Source of the DNA: a virus
IMG/VR virus record: IMGVR_UViG_3300046517_001002
Coordinates: 1-40,764 of that record
Length of the DNA: 40,764 nucleotides
Strand: one strand, 5' to 3'
The notes under the pieces were generated by a model. That model was not told the DNA's origin, ran no database searches, and saw nothing but the letters and a program-made list of their open reading frames with translations. The position numbers and the translations under genes are program-made. Numbering within the stretch: the stretch's first letter is position 1; the number at the start of each line of letters is the position of its first letter. Shown here in pieces: positions 14,327 through 21,690 of this stretch.

Positions 14327-15486
14327 CAGCCGAGTGCTCCCAACAATCCGCCTACCACGGCACCCGCCGCGGCGCCGTAGGGTCCGAACGCCGCTCCGGT
14401 GGCCGCGCCCGACAATGCCCCGCCGGCGACACCGCCCGCCACGTTCTTGCTCGATGTCGCGGTCTGGCTGCTGGTGCCGGTGCTGTTGGTCGAATAAGGC
14501 ACGCCGCCGAGCGTGCCGAGCAAAAGGTCTAAATTCTGCACGGGCCAGCCCTGCTGCTCGTAAAACTGGCTCATCGCCGCGTTGTCTTGCTGCTGCTGCT
14601 GGTTCTGCTGCCCGGCGCCGATCGTCTGCAACAGGCTGGCGTCTTTTTGGTTGGCGAGCTGCTCGGCCGTGGCCGCGCCGGTGAGGCCCGACGCGGCGTT
14701 CAGGCCGCCTTGCAAATTGAGGTTGGCGATGTTGCCCGCCTGTGTCGCGGCGTTGCCGTAGCCGGTCGAGGCGAGGTTCGACAGCAGCCCGGCCGCGCCG
14801 TAAGCCTGCTGTCCGCCCTGCAACGCGAGCTGACTGGCCGGCGCCAGCGCCTGACCCCACCCGGTTTGCAACATATTGCCGATCTGCTGCTGCGTGCCCA
14901 ACGCCGTCTGCGCCGACGCCACGCCCTCGTTGACGCCCTGGCGCGAGCCGCCGAACGCCCCGACATTGGCCGCCTGACCGGCGATTTTCTGATTTGCGAG
15001 CGCCAGTTGCTGCTGCCCGGCCGCGATGGTCGGGTCGATCACCTGTTGCGCGTAAGGCGACATCAACGCACTGGCGTTGTTCCCGACCTGTTGCGCCGTC
15101 GCCGGGCCGCCGGCGGCGAACTGCCCGAGCAACCCCTGCGCCGGGTTAATTACGTTCTGTTGATAACCGCCGTAGAGCTGCGAGGCGATGTCGTTGACGC
15201 CGCCGGCCGTGATCGGATTGACCGAGCCCAACAGGTTGCCATACGCGCCCTTCGCCGCGTCGAAAGCGGGCGTCTGCTGGCCCTGCATGTCGCGGACCTG
15301 TTGATACGACTGCGCCGTGTCGGCGCCCGGCTGGGCCACGATCTGGCCCGTATAAGGGTCGTAAGGTCGTTGGCTGAGATCCTGGCCCGTGGTGACCGCC
15401 TGCTGCGCGGCGTTGGTCAGCCAGTCAGGGATCTGGGTGCTGGATGACGTTTCGGCGGTCGTCGTCTGCGGCTTGGATTTGCTCAC
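14326..15486 (-). CDS. Gln/Ala/Gly-rich internal virion protein
   Basis: The GTG at 15486 overlaps the previous stop (GTGA), giving 386 residues; the open frame further upstream lies within the neighbour. The N-terminus (IPDWLTNAAQQAVTTGQDLS, then RPYDPYTGQIVAQPGADTAQ) is a pattern I recall from virion proteins of environmental short-tailed phages. The middle is a long helical Gln/Ala/Asn-rich region, ending in a QQQQQ run. The C-terminal 50 residues are hydrophobic and glycine-rich (GGVAGGALSGAATGAAFGPY, then GAAAGAVVGGLLGALG) and could insert into a membrane, as expected for an ejected protein. This is inference. Confidence 0.65.
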   Translation of the reverse strand: MSKSKPQTTTAETSSSTQIPDWLTNAAQQAVTTGQDLSQRPYDPYTGQIVAQPGADTAQSYQQVRDMQGQQTPAFDAAKGAYGNLLGSVNPITAGGVNDIASQLYGGYQQNVINPAQGLLGQFAAGGPATAQQVGNNASALMSPYAQQVIDPTIAAGQQQLALANQKIAGQAANVGAFGGSRQGVNEGVASAQTALGTQQQIGNMLQTGWGQALAPASQLALQGGQQAYGAAGLLSNLASTGYGNAATQAGNIANLNLQGGLNAASGLTGAATAEQLANQKDASLLQTIGAGQQNQQQQQDNAAMSQFYEQQGWPVQNLDLLLGTLGGVPYSTNSTGTSSQTATSSKNVAGGVAGGALSGAATGAAFGPYGAAAGAVVGGLLGALG

Positions 15487-15860
15487 GTCGCGGGCTCCGT
15501 CAGAGGTTTCCACACCGGGAACATATGCGGGCGTGGCCGCCAGCCGGTCTTGCGCGCGTGGTAGAGCCAACCCTTGCGGCCGGTTGAAATCGCCATCGTG
15601 CAACCCTGGTCGCCCGCCCACGACAGGATGTCGTCTTCCAGCGCCATGCAATCGGGGACCGTGCCCGACATCAGCCAGAAACTGACCGCCCGGAAGCGCG
15701 GATACTCGTACAGCTCCGTGATGATTACGCCATCGCCACGCTGCCAGAATTGCGCCTTTCCGGCTCTGACAAGATCAGTCACGTCCGCGACGGTGTGCGT
15801 GTTCCCGCCATAGTCCAGTGCCTTTTCGAACCGGGCTCGTTTTTCCTCTGGCGTCAACAT
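15483..15860 (-). CDS. Conserved phage protein, possibly GNAT-like
   Basis: The 125-residue product contains QFWQRGDGVIITELYEYPRF, then LEDDILSWAGDQGCTMAIST and GRKGWLYHARKTGWRPRP. This order, with a final GRxGW...GW element, is known to me from small phage virion-module proteins with an acyltransferase (GNAT)-like fold. Catalytic function is doubtful. The next gene starts by a GTGA overlap. Upstream, the usual tight spacing is broken by the plus-strand HNH-like gene. Confidence 0.6.
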   Translation of the reverse strand: MLTPEEKRARFEKALDYGGNTHTVADVTDLVRAGKAQFWQRGDGVIITELYEYPRFRAVSFWLMSGTVPDCMALEDDILSWAGDQGCTMAISTGRKGWLYHARKTGWRPRPHMFPVWKPLTEPAT

Positions 15861-15961
15861 GGCAATGCTCCCAGAGCATGGTATAACCGGAACGGCATTG
15901 GTGCTGAAACACCAACGCCGCCCCTGACCACGACCCCTGATGCGATCAAGGATCGAAGCTG

Positions 15962-16489
15962 ATGCCCCTTAAAGACCAAGACGCGCGTCGTGCCTATAAC
16001 CGGCAAGCCGCCCGCGACTGGCGCGCGGCCAATCGCGAAAAACACCGAGCATACATGCGTGAGCGGTACGTTCTGACTGACGGAGCCGGGCATATGCGCG
16101 AATGGCGGTCGCGCGATCCTGAAAAAACCAAAGCAACAGCCAGGAAGTCGAAGGCCACCCAGAAGGAGAAAGACCCGATCCTGTATGCTTATCTGGGGCA
16201 TAAGAAGAACGCGAAAAAACGTGGAAACGCGTTTCTGCTGACGTTTGAGGAATGGCTTAACATCTGGATTGAAAGCGGCCAGCTTGATCAGCGTGGCAGA
16301 GGAAGACAGAACTACTGTATGGCGCGCAGTGGTGACATTGGGCCGTATGCGATGGGCAACGTTCGCATTTGCACGAACCAGGAGAACCTCGCGGAGGTTC
16401 TTGAACGCCGCCGCGGCACGCCAGTAAGCCTGGAGACACGCCAGAAAATGTCCGCCGCGTCGAAAATCCGATGGGCACGCGACAGGTAG
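15962..16489 (+). CDS. HNH-like homing endonuclease, inserted in opposite orientation
   Basis: The 175-residue product has AAGGA nine bases upstream of its ATG. The N-terminal 70 residues are very basic (RRAYNRQAARDWRAANREKH). Residues 121-142 (ARSGDIGPYAMGNVRICTNQ followed by EN) match the conserved end of small phage HNH-type endonucleases. Residues 156-171 (SLETRQKMSAASKIRW) resemble a NUMOD-type DNA-binding repeat. It is the only plus-strand gene within 28 kb of minus-strand virion genes, and it stops two bases from the 3' end of its convergent neighbour. Its base composition is visibly less GC-rich than that of its neighbours. These traits suggest a mobile, free-standing homing endonuclease. 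No intron is evident. Confidence 0.65.
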   Translation: MPLKDQDARRAYNRQAARDWRAANREKHRAYMRERYVLTDGAGHMREWRSRDPEKTKATARKSKATQKEKDPILYAYLGHKKNAKKRGNAFLLTFEEWLNIWIESGQLDQRGRGRQNYCMARSGDIGPYAMGNVRICTNQENLAEVLERRRGTPVSLETRQKMSAASKIRWARDR

Positions 16490-16491
16490 CA

Positions 16492-16716
16492 TCATCTCGG
16501 CACGACCTCCGTGTGAACGACGCCGGCATTGTCCACCGATAGTTTCCATGTGGTCCCGTCAGGCGACAGCAGCCCGACGAACTGGACCGCCGTATTGCCG
16601 ACGCCGGCGTTGGCCTTGCGGTTGAGCTCGACGGCGATGGCGTTCAGCCGGTCCTCGATCGTGCCCCCCGCCGGGACACTGAACGGCGGGGGCGGGTGGT
16701 AGGGGCGCATCGCCAT
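16492..16716 (-). CDS. Hypothetical 74-residue virion-module protein
   Basis: The gene starts three bases after the stop of the nozzle-like gene. MAMRPYHPPPPFSVPAGGTI is followed by a helix EDRLNAIAVELNRKANAG and a beta-rich end VGLLSPDGTTWKLSVDN. It probably belongs to the virion operon. Its 3' end faces the convergent HNH-like gene two bases away. Confidence 0.65.
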   Translation of the reverse strand: MAMRPYHPPPPFSVPAGGTIEDRLNAIAVELNRKANAGVGNTAVQFVGLLSPDGTTWKLSVDNAGVVHTEVVPR

Positions 16717-16719
16717 CGG

Positions 16720-18264
16720 TTAACGCCGCCCGCCGGGGCGCATCTCGAGGCGTGGCCTGCCCACCGCGAACGAAGCGTCAGAGAGGGCTTCCATTCGCAT
16801 CCTGACCGAGCGGCCAGAGAAACGCATGTCCATGAGCCCGCCGTGGATCTCGGTATAGAGCCCGGTGTCGAACTCGCCCGCCGTGTCGGACGGTTGCTCA
16901 CGGACAAAGAACCGATACCCGATCGGCGCCGCGGACGGGTCGGCGTCGAACACGAGTTGTTTTGTGTGATACCTTTTATCGCCTTCGCCCAGCACGATGT
17001 TGCCGCTCTCCGCGTAGACCTCGCCCGCCGGCGCGCGGGGCACGCCATTGTCTGTCCAGCCATACTCATGCAGGAACAGGCTCCCGCCCACCCCGAGCGG
17101 ACCACCTAGCACGGGGTAATCCATCGTCCCGGCCGGATCGGCTGCCGTGCGGCGCCGAACCCCGATGGTCCAGGGGTGCGCGGGGTCACCGAAATTGAGG
17201 GCGAGGTAACGGTCGCACTCCAGCGACCCCTCGTCGGGCCAGTCCCACCACATCTCGGAAAACGATGGGTTGGGAGAGCCGAACACGCGCCCGACCATCG
17301 AACGATTGAGCAGAGAGAAGAACCAATCCATGACATCGCATTTCAACGGCTGCACGGTGCCGTTGTAACTCCAGAACGTTTGCGTGCCCGGCCACGCCAG
17401 CAGCGAGCCGACGCCGACCACCGCGCGCGGCGACAGCGGGCCGCACCCGGCCGCGATCTGGTTGATGCCGTAAGCGTAAGGCGCGCCGACATATTGCATT
17501 TTATGCACGTCGTTGGCGGTGAAGATCAGGATGCCGTCGCTGACCTTCGCCGCCGTCATCGCGTAGGACTGTGTCTGTAGCATTTTGTCGCCCGCGAGGT
17601 TGGTCACGTCGGCCACCCAAACGCTCGGGTTCTCCTGATCCGACCACGCGATCTTGCGCGGGTCGCCACCCGACGCGAGCAGCACGACGTGCCGCTGGTC
17701 GGTCACGATGACGCCGCGGTTCTGGTCCGGCGCGCCGGTCACCAACGCGGCGGCCACCGTTGGCGTCAGGGGCGACCAGCGGAACAGGTGTCCGTCCTGC
17801 GTCGGAACGACCAACAAATCCTCGCCAAACGTGTCCATCGACCATCGATCGCCCATCGTCGCGGCGATATCCTGCGGGCCGATGTCGCCGGCGTCCCGAC
17901 TGGTGCCGTAAGCGTCCGAGCCGTAGTCGCCCAGGCCATACCCGTCGAGCGCGCCCGGCGGATCAAGCGCGCCGACACCGGCGGGCGTTACATCCGTTAG
18001 CGCCTGTGTATCGAAACGATATACATACAGCTTCGTGTCGGTGCCGAACGCCGCCCAGCGGACGCGCGAATTGTCGTGCCACGTGAGCATGTCGCGCGGC
18101 AGGTCGGAGACGCCGGAACCGACGATCGCCACGTTGCCGCCGATCGGCTGGAGCTGCCCGCCCCGGAACCGGACCAGGTTACAATCGAACCATCGCCCCG
18201 GTGTCGCCTCGGGCGTGGCGTTCCGCACGATGCCCGGCGGGGGTGCCTGTGGGACGCGTGGCAT
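16720..18264 (-). CDS. Tail nozzle / packaged-DNA stabilization protein (P22 gp10-like)
   Basis: The 514-residue protein opens with PPGIVRNATPEATPGRWFDC and NLVRFRGGQLQPIGG, a start typical of the phage protein group related to the P22 gp10 tail accessory or nozzle family. Beta-propeller-like repeats follow, for example RWAAFGTDTKLYVYRF, FGEDLLVVPTQDGHLFRW and KVSDGILIFTANDVHKM. In short-tailed phages this protein closes the portal channel and joins the adaptor to the fibre or needle. It is flanked by the collar fibre gene and internal proteins. Exact family membership needs a profile search; a tail role is likely. Confidence 0.65.
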   Translation of the reverse strand: MPRVPQAPPPGIVRNATPEATPGRWFDCNLVRFRGGQLQPIGGNVAIVGSGVSDLPRDMLTWHDNSRVRWAAFGTDTKLYVYRFDTQALTDVTPAGVGALDPPGALDGYGLGDYGSDAYGTSRDAGDIGPQDIAATMGDRWSMDTFGEDLLVVPTQDGHLFRWSPLTPTVAAALVTGAPDQNRGVIVTDQRHVVLLASGGDPRKIAWSDQENPSVWVADVTNLAGDKMLQTQSYAMTAAKVSDGILIFTANDVHKMQYVGAPYAYGINQIAAGCGPLSPRAVVGVGSLLAWPGTQTFWSYNGTVQPLKCDVMDWFFSLLNRSMVGRVFGSPNPSFSEMWWDWPDEGSLECDRYLALNFGDPAHPWTIGVRRRTAADPAGTMDYPVLGGPLGVGGSLFLHEYGWTDNGVPRAPAGEVYAESGNIVLGEGDKRYHTKQLVFDADPSAAPIGYRFFVREQPSDTAGEFDTGLYTEIHGGLMDMRFSGRSVRMRMEALSDASFAVGRPRLEMRPGGRR

Positions 18265-18267
18265 GGC

Positions 18268-19350
18268 TTAATGCGGCCCCCTCGACGGGCTGCTCATGAC
18301 CCGCCGCGTGGCCGGCATCAGCAACGCCTTCAGCGCGGCGAGTTCCTCGCGAATGGCCGCCATCTCGTCCGTGGCGTCAGCGAACGAAGCGGGCGCCGGG
18401 GCGGCGTCGAGCACCGCGCGCGTGGAGGCTTGTGTGCCAGCGTAGACGATCTTGGTCACCGTCAGCACCGGCGACAGCACCAGCATCGGCACGCCGCCGC
18501 CGCCCAGGTTGACCGCGTGCGTGTGAACGCCATCGACGTTGATGACGTGCTGATGATCGCCCGCCGCGAAGACGCCATGCGTATGAGCGCCGTCCGTCTG
18601 GATGAGATGCGTGTGCGTCGTGTTTTCGCCGCCGGTCGTGAAAGTGTGCTGATGGTTGGCCAGGCCGCCGTTCGACGTGGCGCTCAGCGTGGGTGTCACC
18701 GTGGCCGAGCCACCGGCCGCGAGCGAACCGCTGCCCGGCGTGGCCATCAAATACGCGTGCTGATGCTCGCCGGCGAGATCGGTGGTGCCGCCGTGAAAGT
18801 GGGTCGCGCTCTCGGTTCCGGTGATACCGCCGTGACTGTGGCTGCCCTGCGTGTCGAGCGAATGCCCGTGGTTGCCCGCGGTAGCGGACGCCCCACCGTG
18901 ACTGTGTCCGGCGGCGGTGCTGACGGTGAGGTTGTAATTAGGTAGGTTGCTCTGCGCGACGGTCTGGTAGACGAACCCCCATTTCGTCGCGAAACCGAAA
19001 CCGAACGCGAGGCCGCCCTGGTCCGTGACGGTGCCCGCGCCAACGCCCGACCGGCCCCTGAAATCGGGCAGCGCGAACGTCGTGGAGCCGTCGCCCGCGC
19101 CGAACGCGGTGCCCACCACGCCGAACAAATCGCTGTAGGTGACACGGGAAATCGCCCGGCCGTCACAAGCCAGCCAGCCGGACGGCGGTGTGCCGCCCGC
19201 GAAGTCGAGCAGGCCGCCAATCGGCATGGCCTGGGAGACGTACTGGTCGAGGATGCTTGCGTTATTGTTCCATTTCGCACCCCAGCTGTCGCGCGAGGCG
19301 CCGACCTCGGGCTGGGTGAGACCGAGCACCGGGGTCGTGGCGTCTGGCAT
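18268..19350 (-). CDS. Tail collar fibre protein with histidine-rich region
   Basis: This 360-residue fibre protein overlaps the preceding stop (TGATG). Residues about 42-105 match the phage tail collar domain: MPIGGLLDFAGGTPPSGWLA then CDGRAISR, FGAGDGSTTFALPDFRGRSG. Residues 145-285 contain many HxH or GHxH motifs (AAGHSHGG, NHGHSL, GSHSHGG, THFHGG, GEHQHAY, THTHL, GAHTHGV, GDHQHV, GVHTHAV), like the metal-binding needle segments of T4 gp12 and lambda side fibres. The C-terminus is a short helical segment (DEMAAIREELAALKALL). It likely trimerises around iron or zinc ions and contacts the host surface. Confidence 0.85.
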   Translation of the reverse strand: MPDATTPVLGLTQPEVGASRDSWGAKWNNNASILDQYVSQAMPIGGLLDFAGGTPPSGWLACDGRAISRVTYSDLFGVVGTAFGAGDGSTTFALPDFRGRSGVGAGTVTDQGGLAFGFGFATKWGFVYQTVAQSNLPNYNLTVSTAAGHSHGGASATAGNHGHSLDTQGSHSHGGITGTESATHFHGGTTDLAGEHQHAYLMATPGSGSLAAGGSATVTPTLSATSNGGLANHQHTFTTGGENTTHTHLIQTDGAHTHGVFAAGDHQHVINVDGVHTHAVNLGGGGVPMLVLSPVLTVTKIVYAGTQASTRAVLDAAPAPASFADATDEMAAIREELAALKALLMPATRRVMSSPSRGPH

Positions 19351-19649
19351 CAGCGCACCCCGGCCGGGGGCCGCATCGCCGTTGGTGGCGTCACCAGGGT
19401 CGTCTCGACGCTGTCATCGGCCAGCGAGATATACCACGTCCCGGCCGGGTCTCTGGGCACCCGCATCAACCACCCGCCGATCCCGCGGCTGCCGGACCAT
19501 GATCCGTTGCGCCGCCAGTAGTCGCGTCGGGTGCCGGTCGAGGGGAGTACGGTGTGCGGTCGCGCCGGGTTGGGCAGGTTGGCGTAGCCATAGTGATATT
19601 TCCCATCCGCCGCATACCATTGCGGATCTCCGGGTGGTGTCTGGCTCAT
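19350..19649 (-). CDS. Small tail-module protein
   Basis: The 99-residue product begins MSQTPPGDPQWYAADGKYHY, is rich in Trp, Tyr, Gly and Arg, and looks beta-rich (GTRRDYWRRNGSWSGSRG, TWYISLADDSVETT). It lies between the spike and collar-fibre genes, which suggests a small tail or fibre-chaperone role. No family was recognised. Confidence 0.65.
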   Translation of the reverse strand: MSQTPPGDPQWYAADGKYHYGYANLPNPARPHTVLPSTGTRRDYWRRNGSWSGSRGIGGWLMRVPRDPAGTWYISLADDSVETTLVTPPTAMRPPAGVR

Positions 19650-19684
19650 CTAGCCCGCGTTGGTCGCCATCTCAGTCTTTCTCC

Positions 19685-21283
19685 TTATGCCGTCGTGCCG
19701 TCCGTTATCAGGCCGAGCGCGGCCAGCGCGGCGGACAATGCCTTGCCGGCGGCATTGCCCGCCCACGCGCCGGTCACGTTGGGCTTCGCGATCGGCGCCG
19801 TGTTGTTGAAGCCCACGTTTCCCGTGACCCGGAGCGCGCCGCCCAACGTCACGAGCCCCGTCGCGCGGTCGATCGCCAACGCGTTCAGCAGGAACGCGCC
19901 GGCGTCGTTAAAACAGGCGACGTTCCAGTTGCTGTCGGCAAGCGCCCCGGCGATCATGCCGTGCCGGAAGCGGGCCACGCCGCCGGTCGTGGCCAGGAAG
20001 TTCCGCGCCTGCCCGCCCGTCGCGCCGTCGAGCGTGATGGCCGATTTGCCCGACGTGTCCGGCGTCAGCGTCACCAGCCCGGTGATCGCCCCGCCCTTCA
20101 ACGGCAGCGAGCCGTCGCTGTTACCCTGGTTATTGACGACCGTCTTGTGCGTTCCGGTGCCCTGGTCGAACACCGCCGCGGCGGTATTACCGGATATCAG
20201 GTTGCCTATGATCTCGTAACGATCCGACGCGCCGGAATAAACCGCGATGCCATAGCGCATGGTCGGCGTCGTCTGCTGGTCGATGATCAGGTTGCCGGAA
20301 ATGATGAAGTCCGTCACCCCGGCGGCGACCACCACGGCGTCACCGACGCCGCCGCAATTTCGCACCGCGTTCCCGGTGAACGCCGTTCCGTTGCCAAAGA
20401 TGGTGATGGCGGCGATCGGCTGCCGGTCGATGGCGTTACCGGAAATAACCATACCGGGGTTCCACGCCTCGATACCGCCGCCCTGTGGGCCGCCGGGAGG
20501 GCCGATCGTGTTGCCGACAACGGCCTGCCCGGTTCCGACGCCACTACCCAGCGTGACGTAGTACGACGCGATCTGACCGCCGGATCTCCCGGTCCAGGTG
20601 TGGCACCCGGAGACCCTGTTGCCGACGACCTGGGAGCCGTCGCCGTCAAAGCCGATGGCGTCGATGCCGGTGCCGGTGATCGTATTGTGGTCGATCATGA
20701 CGGTAACGTGATTGACCGCCCAGATGCCATAACCGCGTTCCGTGGTGAGCACCGTGCCGAGGCCGGTTATCGTGTTGCCGGTGGCCCGGCTGTTCTGTCC
20801 GGCGAGCGAGAGGCATCCCGGCCCGGCGTTGTTGATGAACGACACGCCGCGCACGAGGCCGTTTCGCCCCGTGACACTGACATCGAAGCGTGACGCGACG
20901 ACGGAATTGCCATCGACCGTGAACCCGTCGAGCACGCAACCCGTGCCGCTCGCGTCGATCAGCAGACCGCCGGTGAACGCTGAAGCACGGCGAATGACCG
21001 TGGCCGGTGAGGGCGCCGTCAGCCGCGTGTTGGGTTTGGTGATGCTTAATGTCGCGCTCACGGTATAAGTCGTATTGGATGACAGCATGACCTCGCCGCC
21101 GGTGGCCGGCAGGCTGTCGATGGCGGCCTGGATGGACCCGCCATAATCCGCGACATAAGCAATCTCACCGCGCAGCGCGTCCAAAGCATCGCTGTTGAGG
21201 TTCAGATGCGTGCCCCACGCGTTGTCGTCGGCGTTTGGCGCCGGTTTATAAAGACCAAGTCTGGGGGTCAGCGTGTAGCTCAT
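19685..21283 (-). CDS. Tail spike with right-handed beta-helix
   Basis: The ATG at 21283 overlaps the previous stop (ATGA), giving 532 residues. The N-terminus (MSYTLTPRLGLYKPAPNADD) is a common virion-attachment start of phage spikes and fibres. Residues about 55-400 show parallel beta-helix repeats of the pectate-lyase type: VRGVSFINNAGPGCLSLAGQ, NSRATGNTITGLGT, IDHNTITGTGIDAIGF and ISGNLIIDQQTT. Such spikes often bind or cleave surface polysaccharide, but I cannot name catalytic residues. The C-terminal 130 residues (LPLKGGAITGLVTLTPDTSG onward) look like a fibre trimerisation region. Confidence 0.8.
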   Translation of the reverse strand: MSYTLTPRLGLYKPAPNADDNAWGTHLNLNSDALDALRGEIAYVADYGGSIQAAIDSLPATGGEVMLSSNTTYTVSATLSITKPNTRLTAPSPATVIRRASAFTGGLLIDASGTGCVLDGFTVDGNSVVASRFDVSVTGRNGLVRGVSFINNAGPGCLSLAGQNSRATGNTITGLGTVLTTERGYGIWAVNHVTVMIDHNTITGTGIDAIGFDGDGSQVVGNRVSGCHTWTGRSGGQIASYYVTLGSGVGTGQAVVGNTIGPPGGPQGGGIEAWNPGMVISGNAIDRQPIAAITIFGNGTAFTGNAVRNCGGVGDAVVVAAGVTDFIISGNLIIDQQTTPTMRYGIAVYSGASDRYEIIGNLISGNTAAAVFDQGTGTHKTVVNNQGNSDGSLPLKGGAITGLVTLTPDTSGKSAITLDGATGGQARNFLATTGGVARFRHGMIAGALADSNWNVACFNDAGAFLLNALAIDRATGLVTLGGALRVTGNVGFNNTAPIAKPNVTGAWAGNAAGKALSAALAALGLITDGTTA

Positions 21284-21525
21284 GCCGCCACCTTCCACGC
21301 GCCCGTGCCGCACCCGGCCGGGTTCGTCCAGACGCCCGTGGCGCACCCCGGCACGGCCGCCCAGGCGCCCGTCTCGCACGGCGCTCTCTGGGGCGCCCAG
21401 GCGAACGCCACGCCGCCGCGCGTAGCCACGCCGGCCACCGCGAGCCCGGCCAGCTCGCGCACAATATAAGTCGGCCAGGGGCCGACGCCGTAAGGCCCGA
21501 CGCCGTAAGGGCGCGTCCCGCTCAT
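21280..21525 (-). CDS. Small protein with three 11-residue C-x-T-G-x-W repeats
   Basis: The 81-residue product overlaps both neighbours by ATGA. The first part holds a PYGVG duplication, from a 15-bp tandem DNA repeat. A hydrophobic stretch IVRELAGLAVAGVATRGGVA follows. The C-terminal 32 residues are three tandem units: CETGAWAAVPG, CATGVWTNPAG and CGTGAWKVAA, with Cys at 50, 61 and 72. The function is unknown. The regular Cys/Trp spacing suggests a compact solenoid or metal site. Its position directly before the spike gene suggests a tail component or chaperone. Confidence 0.6.
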   Translation of the reverse strand: MSGTRPYGVGPYGVGPWPTYIVRELAGLAVAGVATRGGVAFAWAPQRAPCETGAWAAVPGCATGVWTNPAGCGTGAWKVAA

Positions 21526-21689
21526 CCCGGCGCGGCCCGCCGCAGCCGGATGATCTCGGCGCGTAGGATCATCTCGCGATTGAGCGCCTCAGACAGCATC
21601 TGCTGGAGCGCCTCGCTCTCGGGTGGCGGCGGCTGTGGCGCGCGAGCCTCGCGGGCGAGAATGTCGGGATCGTAATCGACAGCGTCCAT
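21522..21689 (-). CDS. 55-residue helical protein
   Basis: The ATG at 21689 follows the stop of the large fibre gene (TGACATG) and the stop overlaps the next gene (ATGA). The product reads MDAVDYDPDILAREARAPQP, then a helix SEALQQMLSEALNREMILRA and EIIRLRRAAPG, probably a coiled coil. Tight spacing on both sides supports translation. A small tail-module role is likely by position. Confidence 0.65.
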   Translation of the reverse strand: MDAVDYDPDILAREARAPQPPPPESEALQQMLSEALNREMILRAEIIRLRRAAPG

Positions 21690-21690
21690 G

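Noticed and set aside
15854-16549. 231-residue minus-strand open frame
   Set aside because: It is antisense to the HNH-like gene, which has recognisable motifs and a ribosome binding site; the minus frame has neither.
19139-20893. 584-residue plus-strand open frame
   Set aside because: It lies antisense to the collar fibre and spike genes. It is Arg-rich and typical of shadow frames in high-GC DNA.
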